Shown here piece after piece: positions 1 to 7,627 of a stretch of 31,684 nt of DNA. The stretch is from assembly GCA_040877285.1 (NCBI GenBank), contig JBBDNZ010000059.1, positions 1 to 31,684 on the forward strand, in the 5' to 3' direction. The notes beneath the pieces are model-generated. The model ran no database searches. It had not been told where the DNA came from and was given only the letters and a program-made list of their open reading frames with translations. Positions within the stretch are counted from its first letter, which is position 1; every line of letters starts with the position of its first letter. The stretch is from CANKHA01 sp040877285. GTDB taxonomy: Bacteria; Pseudomonadota; Alphaproteobacteria; Rhizobiales; Xanthobacteraceae. A program made the translations under genes and the position numbers.

Positions 1-12
1 GGGGGGGGGGGG
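1..12. other. Homopolymer run of 12 G at the window edge
   Basis: Twelve consecutive G open the window and directly abut the middle of a phoU coding sequence. A run of this kind at a sequence end is more likely a contig-end or sequencing artefact than biology. The phoU reading frame cannot be followed upstream through it in a meaningful way. Confidence 0.6.
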
Positions 13-466
13 TTGCACATCGCCAACGATCTCGAGCGGGTTGGCGATGTGGCCGAGAACGTCGCGAAGCGGGTTCTGTTGCTGGCCGACGAGTTTCGAC
101 TCAACGAGGTCGTGCTGCAACTCCAGCGCATGATGCAGCTCGTGCTCGATCAATTGAAACGCGTCCTCCAGAGCTATGCGCACCGAGACGTCGCCGAAGC
201 CATGGAGGTATGGCGCCAAAGATAAAGAGGTCGACGCCCTCAATAGTTCGCTATTCCGGGAAATCCTCACCCATATGATGGAGGATCCCCGCAACAGCGC
301 ATTTTGCACGCATCTGCTCTTTTGCGCCAAGAACATCGAGCGAATAAGTGACCATGCCACCAATATCGCAGAAACGGTCTATTACATCGTGCATGGGCAT
401 CCGATCTCGGAAGGCCTGCCGAAGGCGGATGTGACGAATATCGCCGCGCTGCCTATGAGCGCATAA
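13..466 (+). pseudogene. phoU: PhoU phosphate-transport regulator, 5'-truncated and frameshifted
   Basis: This is the C-terminal two thirds of PhoU, the cytoplasmic helical protein that links the Pst phosphate transporter to PhoR and represses the Pho regulon. Two copies of the PhoU metal-binding helix motif are visible: ERVGDVAENVAKR near the start and ERISDHATNIAE near the end. The N-terminus is cut by the window edge. The first frame stops at 223-225 just after the residues MEVWRQR, while family-like sequence (KDKEVDALNSSLFREIL) resumes in the next frame from about 218. One extra base near 214-218 would explain this. Because both sides read as conserved PhoU, a sequencing error is as likely as a true mutation. 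The upstream pst genes are not in the window. Family call is sure; the gene's status is not. Confidence 0.85.
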
Positions 467-530
467 AGGGACTCTACTGGGACTGGAAAAACCACCTCGA
501 TGGCGACGTGCGTCGCGAAGGAAGAAGAAA

Positions 531-554
531 GGCCGCTCGCGTGTGCAAGCGGCC
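531..554 (-). terminator. Stem-loop terminator downstream of the cold-shock gene
   Basis: GGCCGCT at 531-537 pairs with AGCGGCC at 548-554 around a 10-nt loop. Read leftward, the stem is followed by a pyrimidine-rich tract (TTTCTTCTTC, complement of 521-530). It lies 24 bp beyond the stop of the leftward cold-shock gene, so it most likely ends that transcript. It could also stop phoU transcription, but the rightward side lacks a T run. Confidence 0.5.
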
Positions 555-577
555 CAGAATGTCGACCCGACGAAAAA

Positions 578-790
578 TTAAGCTGCAGTCTTCAGATTCA
601 CCGCGGATGTCTTGCCGGTGCGCCGGTCTGTCTGCAACTCAAACATGACCTTCTGGCCTTCGCTGAGGGAGCGAGTCCCGGATTGCTCGAGCGCCGTGGC
701 ATGGACGAACACGTCCTTGCCGCCGTCGGCCGGCTGGATGAAGCCATAGCCGCGCTGATCGTTATACCATTTCACTGTACCCTTAATCAT
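578..790 (-). CDS. Cold-shock domain protein (CspA family)
   Basis: A 70-residue protein made of one cold-shock domain, a five-stranded OB-fold that binds single-stranded RNA and DNA and melts mRNA structure. RNP1 is seen as KWYNDQRGYGFI (residues 7-18) and RNP2 as DVFVHATAL (residues 26-34); length is normal for the family. The ATG at 790 is preceded by AGAGGA at suitable spacing. The gene stands alone, with a stem-loop terminator downstream. An FNR-type box lies about 200 bp upstream at 985-998. Csp genes often have long leaders, so that box could drive this gene, but it could equally drive the rightward ORF at 1108. Confidence 0.95.
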   Translation of the reverse strand: MIKGTVKWYNDQRGYGFIQPADGGKDVFVHATALEQSGTRSLSEGQKVMFELQTDRRTGKTSAVNLKTAA

Positions 791-984
791 AGATGTCCTC
801 TCATTACGGGGATGTACGTTTGAACAGGCACGCGATCACGCGGCCCGTCCGGTTCTCTCGATATTTTGGGGAAGCTAGTCTGACGTGCGCCCGGCAATGC
901 ACAGGCGAAGCGGCCCAGTCGTCCGGCCAAATCTCGATGGCCCATAGATGGGGCTTCACAGGCACCTTTGCAAGGTCACCGCAG

Positions 985-998
985 TTGATGGAAATCAA
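985..998. promoter_or_regulatory. FNR/FixK-type box TTGATGGAAATCAA
   Basis: A perfect TTGA-N6-TCAA palindrome lies in the 317-bp gap between the cold-shock gene and the small ORF at 1108. A weak -10-like GACAAA at 1021-1026 is 32 bp from the box centre on the right; on the left a weak TGTGAA lies at a similar distance. The direction of control is not resolved. Nothing else recognisable was seen in 791-1107. Confidence 0.6.
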
Positions 999-1107
999 AG
1001 CACTCGCGGGCCGTCAGGGTGACAAAGCATTATCGCGCGGTGCAGGACGCTCTCTGGACGCCGCACGGGAAGACGCCCATGTCCATCGAACGGATCAGGT
1101 TATAAGC

Positions 1108-1335
1108 ATGGCTAGCGCTTCCGGCCACAAGACGTCACAGCATCTCATCGAGGCGGAGGCCTATCGCCGAATTATGGCCGGCGAATTGCCGGAGAGCTTC
1201 GATGAATTCGCTGGGCAGCTATTAGCTTGGCTTCAACAGACGCATCCCGGAGCATCGCCGATCACACAGAACATCATAGAGGATCAGATCCGCGAGATCT
1301 GGCATCGCCGGCATGAATTGATCCGAGGTGGCTAA
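1108..1335 (+). CDS. Small hypothetical protein (75 aa)
   Basis: I do not recognise the family. The frame is open from 793, but only the part from the ATG at 1108 has normal soluble-protein composition; the upstream part reads like non-coding sequence in frame. The predicted product is mostly helical and charged, with a tryptophan-rich centre (FAGQLLAWLQQTHPG) and a C-terminus ending IWHRRHELIRGG. No signal peptide or membrane segment is seen. The ribosome-binding site is weak. An FNR-type box lies 110 bp upstream, which would fit membership of the island regulon. It converges with the DUF3775 gene, 34 bp away. Confidence 0.55.
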   Translation: MASASGHKTSQHLIEAEAYRRIMAGELPESFDEFAGQLLAWLQQTHPGASPITQNIIEDQIREIWHRRHELIRGG

Positions 1336-1369
1336 TATCGGACAGGGCGCGATAAGCACCGATTAGCCG

Positions 1370-1786
1370 TCAAGAGGAGAGTTTGGCCTCGTAAAGACCT
1401 TTTATAACGTGGTCGTGCAGGTCGGGATCTTCGTTAAGTGCCGCGGTAACTGTCTCATCCCCGAGCGTATCTGCTTCGGCGATGCCCAAATGCCACTTCT
1501 TTGCCCCGAGATGGCCCTGGCCAATGCGCATTAGCGTATACAGCTCAGAACGAGCCGCCGATGACAGCGTAGCGATTGCCTCGCGTAGAGCCGCTGTCTG
1601 CGGATGTTCCGGAAGGAGCGGTTCGAGCCCTAATGCAGCCGTTGGATTATGCTCGCCTCGCGCTGGCTTCAGATCGCTTAGATCATCCTCCGCGACGTTG
1701 CCGAGCAGCGCGTCGCGCTGCGCGCGTGCTGTGTTCGCTAGGATGGCGATGAAGCGGGCTTGGTCTACATTCAGGTTCTTAAGCAT
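1370..1786 (-). CDS. DUF3775-like protein
   Basis: A 138-residue soluble protein. The section ARSELYTLMRIGQGHLGAKK (about residues 78-97) resembles the conserved core of the DUF3775 family, which is common in alphaproteobacteria and has no assigned function. It starts 38 bp after the end of the universal stress protein on the same strand, so the two probably form one operon driven from the box at 2309-2322. The ATG at 1786 has no clear Shine-Dalgarno sequence, which may mean coupling to the upstream gene. The family call rests on remembered similarity and is moderate. Confidence 0.7.
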   Translation of the reverse strand: MLKNLNVDQARFIAILANTARAQRDALLGNVAEDDLSDLKPARGEHNPTAALGLEPLLPEHPQTAALREAIATLSSAARSELYTLMRIGQGHLGAKKWHLGIAEADTLGDETVTAALNEDPDLHDHVIKGLYEAKLSS

Positions 1787-1824
1787 TTTCGGTTTGCTTT
1801 CAGTGGATAGCTTGGCTCACGGGT

Positions 1825-2253
1825 TCAAGGAACGACAACTACAGTGCAAGGAGCGAGGCTCACGATCTTCTGAGAAACGCTCCCCAGCAGTAGGCCTGCC
1901 AGCCGGCCGCGGCCCCGCCGCCCTACGACGATCGCATCAGCGTGTTCGCGCCGCGCGGCTTCGATGACGGCTTCCGCGGGGTCTCCCCATGCTGTTTGCA
2001 CCTTAACAGCGGATACACCGAGACGCCGTGCTCGGTCCTTGGCCGCCAGCAGGATTTCGGCCGACAGCGATTCGAGGGCGTCGGCGATATCTCTCTCGGC
2101 ACGCACAAGCTGCCTCGCTTCCTCGCCGGAAAGACTTCCCGCAACCGTCACAATCAGCAGAGTGCCGTTTAGCGTTTTCGCAAGCTCCGCGGCCACCTCC
2201 ACGGCGCGATCCGCGGCGCTGGAACCATCCGTAGCCACTAAAACGATTTGCAT
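1825..2253 (-). CDS. Universal stress protein (UspA family)
   Basis: A single-domain 142-residue USP. The N-terminus MQIVLVATDGSSAADRAVE is the typical first strand and phosphate loop. The ATP-binding signature G-2x-G-9x-G-S is present near residues 114-129 (GRRGRGRLAGLLLGS), so this is probably an ATP-binding USP of the kind found in bacterial dormancy regulons. Start ATG at 2253 follows an AGG-CAGGG ribosome-binding region. It is first gene of a probable operon with the DUF3775 gene. An FNR-type box is centred 62 bp upstream of the start. Confidence 0.95.
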   Translation of the reverse strand: MQIVLVATDGSSAADRAVEVAAELAKTLNGTLLIVTVAGSLSGEEARQLVRAERDIADALESLSAEILLAAKDRARRLGVSAVKVQTAWGDPAEAVIEAARREHADAIVVGRRGRGRLAGLLLGSVSQKIVSLAPCTVVVVP

Positions 2254-2308
2254 GGGGCCCTGCCTATCTACTAATTTGTTAACTCATCACGGCAACAGGA
2301 GCGCGTCT

Positions 2309-2322
2309 CTGATCCAGATCAA
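2309..2322 (-). promoter_or_regulatory. FNR/FixK-type box upstream of usp
   Basis: Read leftward the site is TTGATCTGGATCAG, one mismatch from TTGA-N6-TCAA. Its centre is 62 bp upstream of the usp ATG. A -10-like GAGTTA (complement of 2280-2285) lies about 33 bp from the box centre, which fits a class II activator site near -41.5. Confidence 0.65.
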
Positions 2323-2352
2323 ATCCATGCCGCTAAGCGGGCCAAGCACTAT

Positions 2353-2949
2353 CTATTCAACGCGGGGGTGCGGCGTTTCGCCAAGCCGGAAGGTGGCAAG
2401 AACCTGATAGCCGCGTCCGCCTGGGGGCGGCGATCGAAAAAGCTCGATTAATTCCACGGACTGCGTGAGCGACAGTTCCAGATCAATCGGATTCTTTCGA
2501 GCGATTGCGCGCCCATTTCCACGAATTCGAGCAAGCGTTACATGCGGGAGAAATGGTCTGTCGTCCTTCTGTCCGAAGGCCCGAAGGAGCGCGGCATTCA
2601 GGGCGGCAATTTCGTCTGTCGCCATGCACTCCACCCATAGCAAGCGCGGCCATTTTGGCTGCGGGCCGTAACCCAAATGTTGGAATGTCAGGGGGAAAGG
2701 GCCAAATCTGCTGGCCACACAGCGAAGCTTCTCGATTGCTTCCGGTATAGAGACCTCGTCCCATGGCGGCAGCAGCGTGAGATGGATGTCGGCGGACGGT
2801 ACGAGCCGAACGGCAGACTGGCCCAGACCCTCGACATGCCGGGTCAGTTCTCGCGCGATCTCGGGCGCGACCTTCACGCCCACAAAGATACGGGACGGGA
2901 GCTCGTCCGTGGGTGATCCACTGGGCGCGGTGGTGTTGGAATTTGCCAT
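2353..2949 (-). CDS. thpR: RNA 2',3'-cyclic phosphodiesterase / 2'-5' RNA ligase-like (ThpR)
   Basis: A 198-residue member of the 2H phosphoesterase superfamily. The two catalytic HxT motifs are visible: HLTLLPPW near residue 56 and HVTLARI near residue 136. These enzymes open RNA 2',3'-cyclic phosphate ends and join or cleave 2'-5' linkages. The first ~18 residues (rich in S, T, P) precede the fold and may be a disordered tail or mean a later start. It lies 49 bp downstream of the PEBP gene, same strand, so both are probably driven from the box at 3511-3524. It fits the RNA-end-repair theme here (archease/RtcB remnant, THUMP protein, RNase Z-like protein). Confidence 0.9.
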   Translation of the reverse strand: MANSNTTAPSGSPTDELPSRIFVGVKVAPEIARELTRHVEGLGQSAVRLVPSADIHLTLLPPWDEVSIPEAIEKLRCVASRFGPFPLTFQHLGYGPQPKWPRLLWVECMATDEIAALNAALLRAFGQKDDRPFLPHVTLARIRGNGRAIARKNPIDLELSLTQSVELIELFRSPPPGGRGYQVLATFRLGETPHPRVE

Positions 2950-2998
2950 CGGTGACCTGCCCCGCCGGCCTTACGGTGGTGCATCGTTCAGCACGGCG

Positions 2999-3454
2999 TC
3001 ATCTTTCGTAAACGCCAACGAGAAGCGCTTCGGCGAGTACGTGCTTGCGCGCTTCGCGTTCCACATCGCGGCAAGATGAGCTTTTGCGCAACGCCAGATG
3101 ATCGGTCGAGAGCGCAAGCAGCCGGAAGTGATAGTGATGCGGCCCATGCCGGTGCGGCGGGCAGGGACCGCCGTAACCAGGCCGCTGGAAATCATTGATT
3201 GCCTGTTTGAATAGCTTCTCGGCGTGCTGGGCGGCGCCCGCGGCGAGCGCCGCTTGATCGGCGGGAATGTCGTAGGCCGCCCAATGGTGCCATGTACCCG
3301 CCGGTGCATCGGGATCATCGCAGAGGAGGACGAAGCTGCGGGTCTCTGCCGGCGCATCGCTCCAATCCAAGGGAGGGGACAGGTCTTCGCCATCGCAGGT
3401 AAAGCGGCGGGGGATCGCCGCCCTATCGGCAAAGACATTCGAACTCAGCCGCAT
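2999..3454 (-). CDS. YbhB/YbcL family PEBP-like protein
   Basis: A 151-residue phosphatidylethanolamine-binding-protein relative. The two family signatures are clear: DDPDAPAGTWHHW near residues 46-58 and GPCPPHRHGPHHYHFRLLAL near 96-115, which form the anion-binding pocket. No signal peptide is seen, so it is cytoplasmic. The molecular role of bacterial YbhB-type proteins is poorly defined. The ATG at 3454 has a good GGGAG Shine-Dalgarno at about 8 nt. It heads a probable operon with thpR, and an FNR-type box is centred 63 bp upstream. Confidence 0.92.
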   Translation of the reverse strand: MRLSSNVFADRAAIPRRFTCDGEDLSPPLDWSDAPAETRSFVLLCDDPDAPAGTWHHWAAYDIPADQAALAAGAAQHAEKLFKQAINDFQRPGYGGPCPPHRHGPHHYHFRLLALSTDHLALRKSSSCRDVEREARKHVLAEALLVGVYER

Positions 3455-3510
3455 GAATTATCTCCCTCGTTGTTTGGCGTTAAAGATGCTCCTGCTTCGC
3501 TTCACGCGGC

Positions 3511-3524
3511 TTGATCCGGGTCAA
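3511..3524 (-). promoter_or_regulatory. FNR/FixK-type box TTGATCCGGGTCAA
   Basis: A perfect TTGA-N6-TCAA palindrome, centred 63 bp upstream of the PEBP start. This is almost the same spacing as the usp box (62 bp). A -10-like sequence (TCTTTA or CATCTT on the minus strand, 3481-3488) is 32-34 bp from the box centre. Confidence 0.75.
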
Positions 3525-3576
3525 TTGTGGCAGGGATCGCGGCCGGCGCGTACAGGCGAATGGCCTCTTGAATGGC

Positions 3577-6444
3577 TCACGTCATGGCGGCTGGCAGCTC
3601 AGGCTTGGTCAACTCGCCAAGGTCGGGTTCGCCGCAACGAGCCAACACCGCGTTGCGCACCGCATCGCGCAGCCGCAGCACCGCCGCAAATTCCGTTCCC
3701 GACGGCATAACCGGCTCTGCTATTTCAGCGCTGATTGTCGTCCACCGGGGAAACCATTGCTCGCCGCGCAGCATGGAACGTGTGCCGCGGACGGCACACG
3801 GGAGCACCGGAAGATTCGCCTCGGCCGCTACCTTGAATGCTCCAAGATAGAAGCCGGCCAGCCCGACCCGCCGGGTAAACGTCCCTTCGGGGAAGAATAC
3901 GAGAATTCGTCCCTGCCGCGCCAAAGTGACGAGAGACTCGGTGTCGGCCAGACTGCTTGCCACATCGTAGCGTTCGACAAAGGGCGTTCCCAGGCGGCGC
4001 AGGAAAGAGCCGGCGAAGACCTGCAGGGCAAGTTCCTTCTTCGCCACGAAGGCGGGCTCACCGGGGATAATTGCGGTGAGGACGAGGGCGTCCATGTAGC
4101 TTGAGTGATTGAACACCAGCATCGCGTTGGCGGCAGGAATGCGCTCGATGCCGTTGATCGACACCGGAACTCCTACGGCCCGAAGGGCGCCGCGGGCGAT
4201 CCGCCTCAGCGCTGCCCAGCGCCAGTCGAGCCGCGGCAGGATCATCACGGCGAGCCATCCCAGCAGGAACGCGCTCGCGACAATCAACCACCACCACACG
4301 GCATAAAGCATCTCGCCCACTAGGTGCTTGAACCGGGTGATTTGCGCGCCAACCCCTGCCAGCGCCAGGCGTAGAAGCTGCCACCACAATGCTCGCTGCG
4401 CTGCGCCGATGCGGCCGCCCTCGTAAAGCTCCTTGGCCGCACTGCGGCGGATTTTACCGCTCGACGTCTTCGGCACTGTACGAGGCGGCACAAGTACGAT
4501 CTCGTCGGGCGGGGCACCTGCGATATCAGTCACAATCTCTTGCGCGCGCGTTTGCAGCGCTGTTCGAGCAGCGGCGTCTGTCTCTCGAGTCTCCGCCAGA
4601 ACGACGACGCGTTCAGTGCCGGAGGCTCGGTCGGTCACGCCGAAGACCGCTACGCCGCCTTTGCGTATTCCAGGAATGTCAGCAACGGCCTCCTCGATCT
4701 CCTGCGGGTAGAGATGACGGCCGGCCCGGATGATAATGTCCTTGATGCGGCCGGTGATGTAGACGTCGCCACCGGCCATATAGGCGCGGTCGGCGCTGTC
4801 GAGCCAGCCATTGTGGATCACCTCGCGCGTCTTCACCTCGTTGCGGAAATAGCCTCGCGTCACCGACGGTCCGCGGAATTCCAGTCTACCCTCCTGGCGT
4901 TCGCCAACTTCACGCCCCGCCTCGTCTACGATGCGGATTTCGTGGCCGGGCAGCGGTTGGCCGCAAGCCACGATTTCGAGAGGCTTTGCGTCATCGGGCT
5001 TTGCCGGCTCGGCCAAGCCGTGAGTGGCCAGGGCATCCCGGCTCACCCGATCGATGACAGGCGGACGGCCCAGTGGGGGAAATGCAAGGCCTACAGAACT
5101 TTCCGCAAGCCCATATACCGGCGCCATCGCCTGGGAATGGAAGCCGTAGCGACCAAAGCGTTCAATAAATCGCCGCAACGTCAGCACGCTGACGGGTTCT
5201 GCGCCATTCGCGACCATACGCAATGAGCTTAGATCGAGACCCTCGAGGTCGGCGTCGTCGATCTTGTTCAGGCACAACTCAAATCCAAAATTGGGGGAGG
5301 CGGAAAACGTCGCGCGAAACCGGTGTATCGCCCATAGCCAGCTCTCCGGCCGCACCAGGAAGCTTAGCGGCGACATGGCATAGAGTGGTGCGCCGAAGTG
5401 CAGGCATCCCAGCCACGCGCCGATCAGCCCCATGTCATGATAGAGCGGCAGCCAGCTGACGAAGACGTCGGCAGAACTCGCTTCCATCACCCGCCCCATG
5501 GCTCTGATATTGGCGAGCAGATTGGCGTGGCTGAGCACCACGCCCTTCGGATCACCCGTGCTGCCGGACGTGTACTGAATCAGCGCGACGGCATCCGGAT
5601 CTTTCACGGGCGGCAGGTCCACCGACGGCGCGGCTTCTCGAACATCCGCAACGCTCACGACTGCGCGCAGCGTCTCCACTTGCGCGCGGAGCAATCCGGC
5701 GAGCCGACGCCCCTCGGGCATCGTGATCAACAGACAAGCGCCGGCGTTTCGCAGGATGCCGGCCTGGCGGCGCAGGTGGTCTTCCAACTGCGACATCCGC
5801 ATCGGCGGGTAGATCGGTACGGGAATGCCGCCGGCATAGAGAATGCCGAAGAAGGCGGTGAAGAAATCGACACTGGTCGGGAGCATCAAGGCAACGCGAT
5901 CTCCCGGCGCCACATCCCGTGCGATCAGGCCACACGCAGCCTCGCGCGCCGCAGCCGCGAGTTCACGGTAGGTCAGCGTGCCGAGGACAGTCGTATCGTC
6001 CTGCAGCACGGTCAGGTGCAGGCGGTTGGGATGCTGGGCCCCATGCCAATCGAGGACATCGACGAGGGTTTGTGCCTCGCTGGCCGCAGGTACGGATGGC
6101 AGGGGTGGAATTGATGGAGCTTCCCAATGCGCCCGCTCTCGCGCAGGTTTAGCCTCTCCCAATGCCTGCACGAGATCCCGGACGGTCTCCGCCTCACCGA
6201 TTGTTTGAACGGGAAGCCGCACACGAAATGCGCGTTCGACCCGTAAGACCAGTTCGGTCCGCCCAAGGCTGTCGATACCGAGATCGCGTTCAATGCGGCT
6301 GGCGGGCAGAACTTCGATGAATTTGACGCGTTGGGGATGCAGCTCGCGCACAAGCTCGCGCACGAGCGCAATCACCTCGCGCTCCCGGATTTCCTGTTCG
6401 GAAGCTACAGTAGATGCGTCGGCCTGATGGAGCCGCTCTTGCAT
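3577..6444 (-). CDS. Multidomain ACP / fatty acyl-AMP ligase / PlsC acyltransferase
   Basis: A 955-residue cytoplasmic to membrane-bound enzyme with three modules. Residues ~20-95 are an acyl-carrier domain with the phosphopantetheine serine in GIDSLGRTE (Ser59). Residues ~120-690 are an AMP-dependent acyl ligase with the P-loop YTSGSTGDPKG (291-301), YHDMGLIG and a C-terminal SGKIRRS lysine motif; it resembles FadD32-type acyl-AMP ligases. A hydrophobic segment follows at ~714-736. Residues ~760-930 are a PlsC/LPLAT acyltransferase with NHSSYMD (H780, D785) and FFPEGT (~850). This suggests activation, carrier loading and transfer of a fatty acid to a lipid acceptor by one chain (inference). 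It is transcribed alone, leftward. The box at 6478-6491 places a predicted start of transcription almost on the ATG, so the mRNA may be leaderless or the true start later, for example the GTG at residue 24. Confidence 0.92.
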   Translation of the reverse strand: MQERLHQADASTVASEQEIREREVIALVRELVRELHPQRVKFIEVLPASRIERDLGIDSLGRTELVLRVERAFRVRLPVQTIGEAETVRDLVQALGEAKPARERAHWEAPSIPPLPSVPAASEAQTLVDVLDWHGAQHPNRLHLTVLQDDTTVLGTLTYRELAAAAREAACGLIARDVAPGDRVALMLPTSVDFFTAFFGILYAGGIPVPIYPPMRMSQLEDHLRRQAGILRNAGACLLITMPEGRRLAGLLRAQVETLRAVVSVADVREAAPSVDLPPVKDPDAVALIQYTSGSTGDPKGVVLSHANLLANIRAMGRVMEASSADVFVSWLPLYHDMGLIGAWLGCLHFGAPLYAMSPLSFLVRPESWLWAIHRFRATFSASPNFGFELCLNKIDDADLEGLDLSSLRMVANGAEPVSVLTLRRFIERFGRYGFHSQAMAPVYGLAESSVGLAFPPLGRPPVIDRVSRDALATHGLAEPAKPDDAKPLEIVACGQPLPGHEIRIVDEAGREVGERQEGRLEFRGPSVTRGYFRNEVKTREVIHNGWLDSADRAYMAGGDVYITGRIKDIIIRAGRHLYPQEIEEAVADIPGIRKGGVAVFGVTDRASGTERVVVLAETRETDAAARTALQTRAQEIVTDIAGAPPDEIVLVPPRTVPKTSSGKIRRSAAKELYEGGRIGAAQRALWWQLLRLALAGVGAQITRFKHLVGEMLYAVWWWLIVASAFLLGWLAVMILPRLDWRWAALRRIARGALRAVGVPVSINGIERIPAANAMLVFNHSSYMDALVLTAIIPGEPAFVAKKELALQVFAGSFLRRLGTPFVERYDVASSLADTESLVTLARQGRILVFFPEGTFTRRVGLAGFYLGAFKVAAEANLPVLPCAVRGTRSMLRGEQWFPRWTTISAEIAEPVMPSGTEFAAVLRLRDAVRNAVLARCGEPDLGELTKPELPAAMT

Positions 6445-6477
6445 GAAATACCCATAGCCCTTCGGGCTGATGGGATA

Positions 6478-6491
6478 TTGATAGGGATCAA
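6478..6491. promoter_or_regulatory. FNR/FixK-type box TTGATAGGGATCAA, probably divergent
   Basis: A perfect palindrome in the gap between the leftward acyl-ligase gene and the rightward RNase Z-like gene. Rightward, TAAATA at 6514-6519 has its centre exactly 32 bp from the box centre, giving a predicted transcription start near 6526. Leftward, TATGGG (complement of 6451-6456) is 31 bp away. Both sides therefore fit class II activation, the rightward one best. Confidence 0.75.
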
Positions 6492-6601
6492 GCGGCCGTC
6501 ATCCGGGCCAGCCTAAATAACGGTGCTGCGGGCTCGCCCGGTGTCGTCTCGCGGGCGGAAATGCGCGGAGGGAAACGAAGGGGCAGTTCCTGGGACCTTG
6601 C

Positions 6602-7627
6602 ATGCGACCACTTCTGCACCCTACCCTGGTCAACGGGCGTTTCGGCGACCCGGCGCTTTACCTTGAGACGTTATTCGAAACGCGTGCGCTACTGTTTGAT
6701 CTTGGCGATATCAGCGCTCTCTCGCCGCGGAAGCTCCAGCGTCTTGAGCATGTCTTCGTCTCTCACACCCATATCGATCATTTTGTCGGATTTGACCGCC
6801 TGCTGCGGATCCTGGTTGGACGGGAGAAGAAAATTGCCCTCTACGGGCCGAAGGGTTTCATCGAGCATGTGCATCACAAACTTCAAGCCTATCGTTGGAA
6901 TCTGGTTGATGGCTATCTCTGCGACCTGGTCTTCGTGGTGACCGAATTCGACAGCTCCCATGAGAGCCAGACAGCGCGCTTTTGTCTGAAGAATGCCTTC
7001 GCTATTGAGCCGATCGGCGGCGGCCGCATGAGCGACGGTGTGATCTACAACGATCCTGCTTTCCGGGTTTCGACCTCAATTCTCGATCATCGCACACCGT
7101 GTCATGCCTTCCTCGTCGAGGAGACGGTCCATATAAACGTGTGGAAAACCCGGCTCGCGGAACTTGGCCTAACAATCGGGCCTTGGCTACGCGAACTCAA
7201 GCGCGCGGTGGTCGAGAACAGGCCGGACGATTATCCGATCCGCGTCGACTCGCAGTCGGGAATGTCGGATACGCGCGAGGCGCCGCTCGGGAACCTGCGG
7301 AGTGTGCTGACGGTGACGCCTGGTCAGAAAATCGCTTATGTGACCGATGCCGCCGACACGCCAGCCAATCGCCGGGCTATCATCGGGCTCGCGCAGAACG
7401 CTGACCTGTTGTTCATAGAGGCGGCATTCGCGAAAGCAGATGCCGATTTGGCAGCGAAGCGCGCTCACTTGACGACTGCCGCCGCGGGGAGCATCGCGCG
7501 CGAAGCCGCGGTGCGGCGGGTTGAGCCATTTCACTTTTCCCCACGCTATGCAGGGCAAGAAGAGCGAATGCTGAACGAAGTCATGGCAGCCTTTGCCGGA
7601 CAATCTTGCACGGGAGGGGCGTCGTGA
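6602..7627 (+). CDS. Metallo-beta-lactamase fold hydrolase, RNase Z-like
   Basis: A 341-residue MBL-fold protein. The zinc motif HxHxDH is seen as SHTHIDH (about residues 56-62), followed by FVGFDRLLRIL as in RNase Z and arylsulfatase-like members. Further conserved acid and histidine positions occur in the second half (for example DAAD near 250 and the histidine in EPFHFSPRYAG). The substrate is not certain: tRNA 3'-end processing is one option, but the partner gene and stress context suggest a specialised RNA substrate (inference). It ends in a GTGA overlap with the THUMP gene, so the two are translationally coupled. The promoter box is at 6478-6491. The Shine-Dalgarno is weak. Confidence 0.85.
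   Translation: MRPLLHPTLVNGRFGDPALYLETLFETRALLFDLGDISALSPRKLQRLEHVFVSHTHIDHFVGFDRLLRILVGREKKIALYGPKGFIEHVHHKLQAYRWNLVDGYLCDLVFVVTEFDSSHESQTARFCLKNAFAIEPIGGGRMSDGVIYNDPAFRVSTSILDHRTPCHAFLVEETVHINVWKTRLAELGLTIGPWLRELKRAVVENRPDDYPIRVDSQSGMSDTREAPLGNLRSVLTVTPGQKIAYVTDAADTPANRRAIIGLAQNADLLFIEAAFAKADADLAAKRAHLTTAAAGSIAREAAVRRVEPFHFSPRYAGQEERMLNEVMAAFAGQSCTGGAS

Noticed and set aside
4540..6114. Long rightward frames opposite the acyl-ligase gene
   Set aside because: They mirror the codons of a well-supported 955-residue protein and show no family motif.
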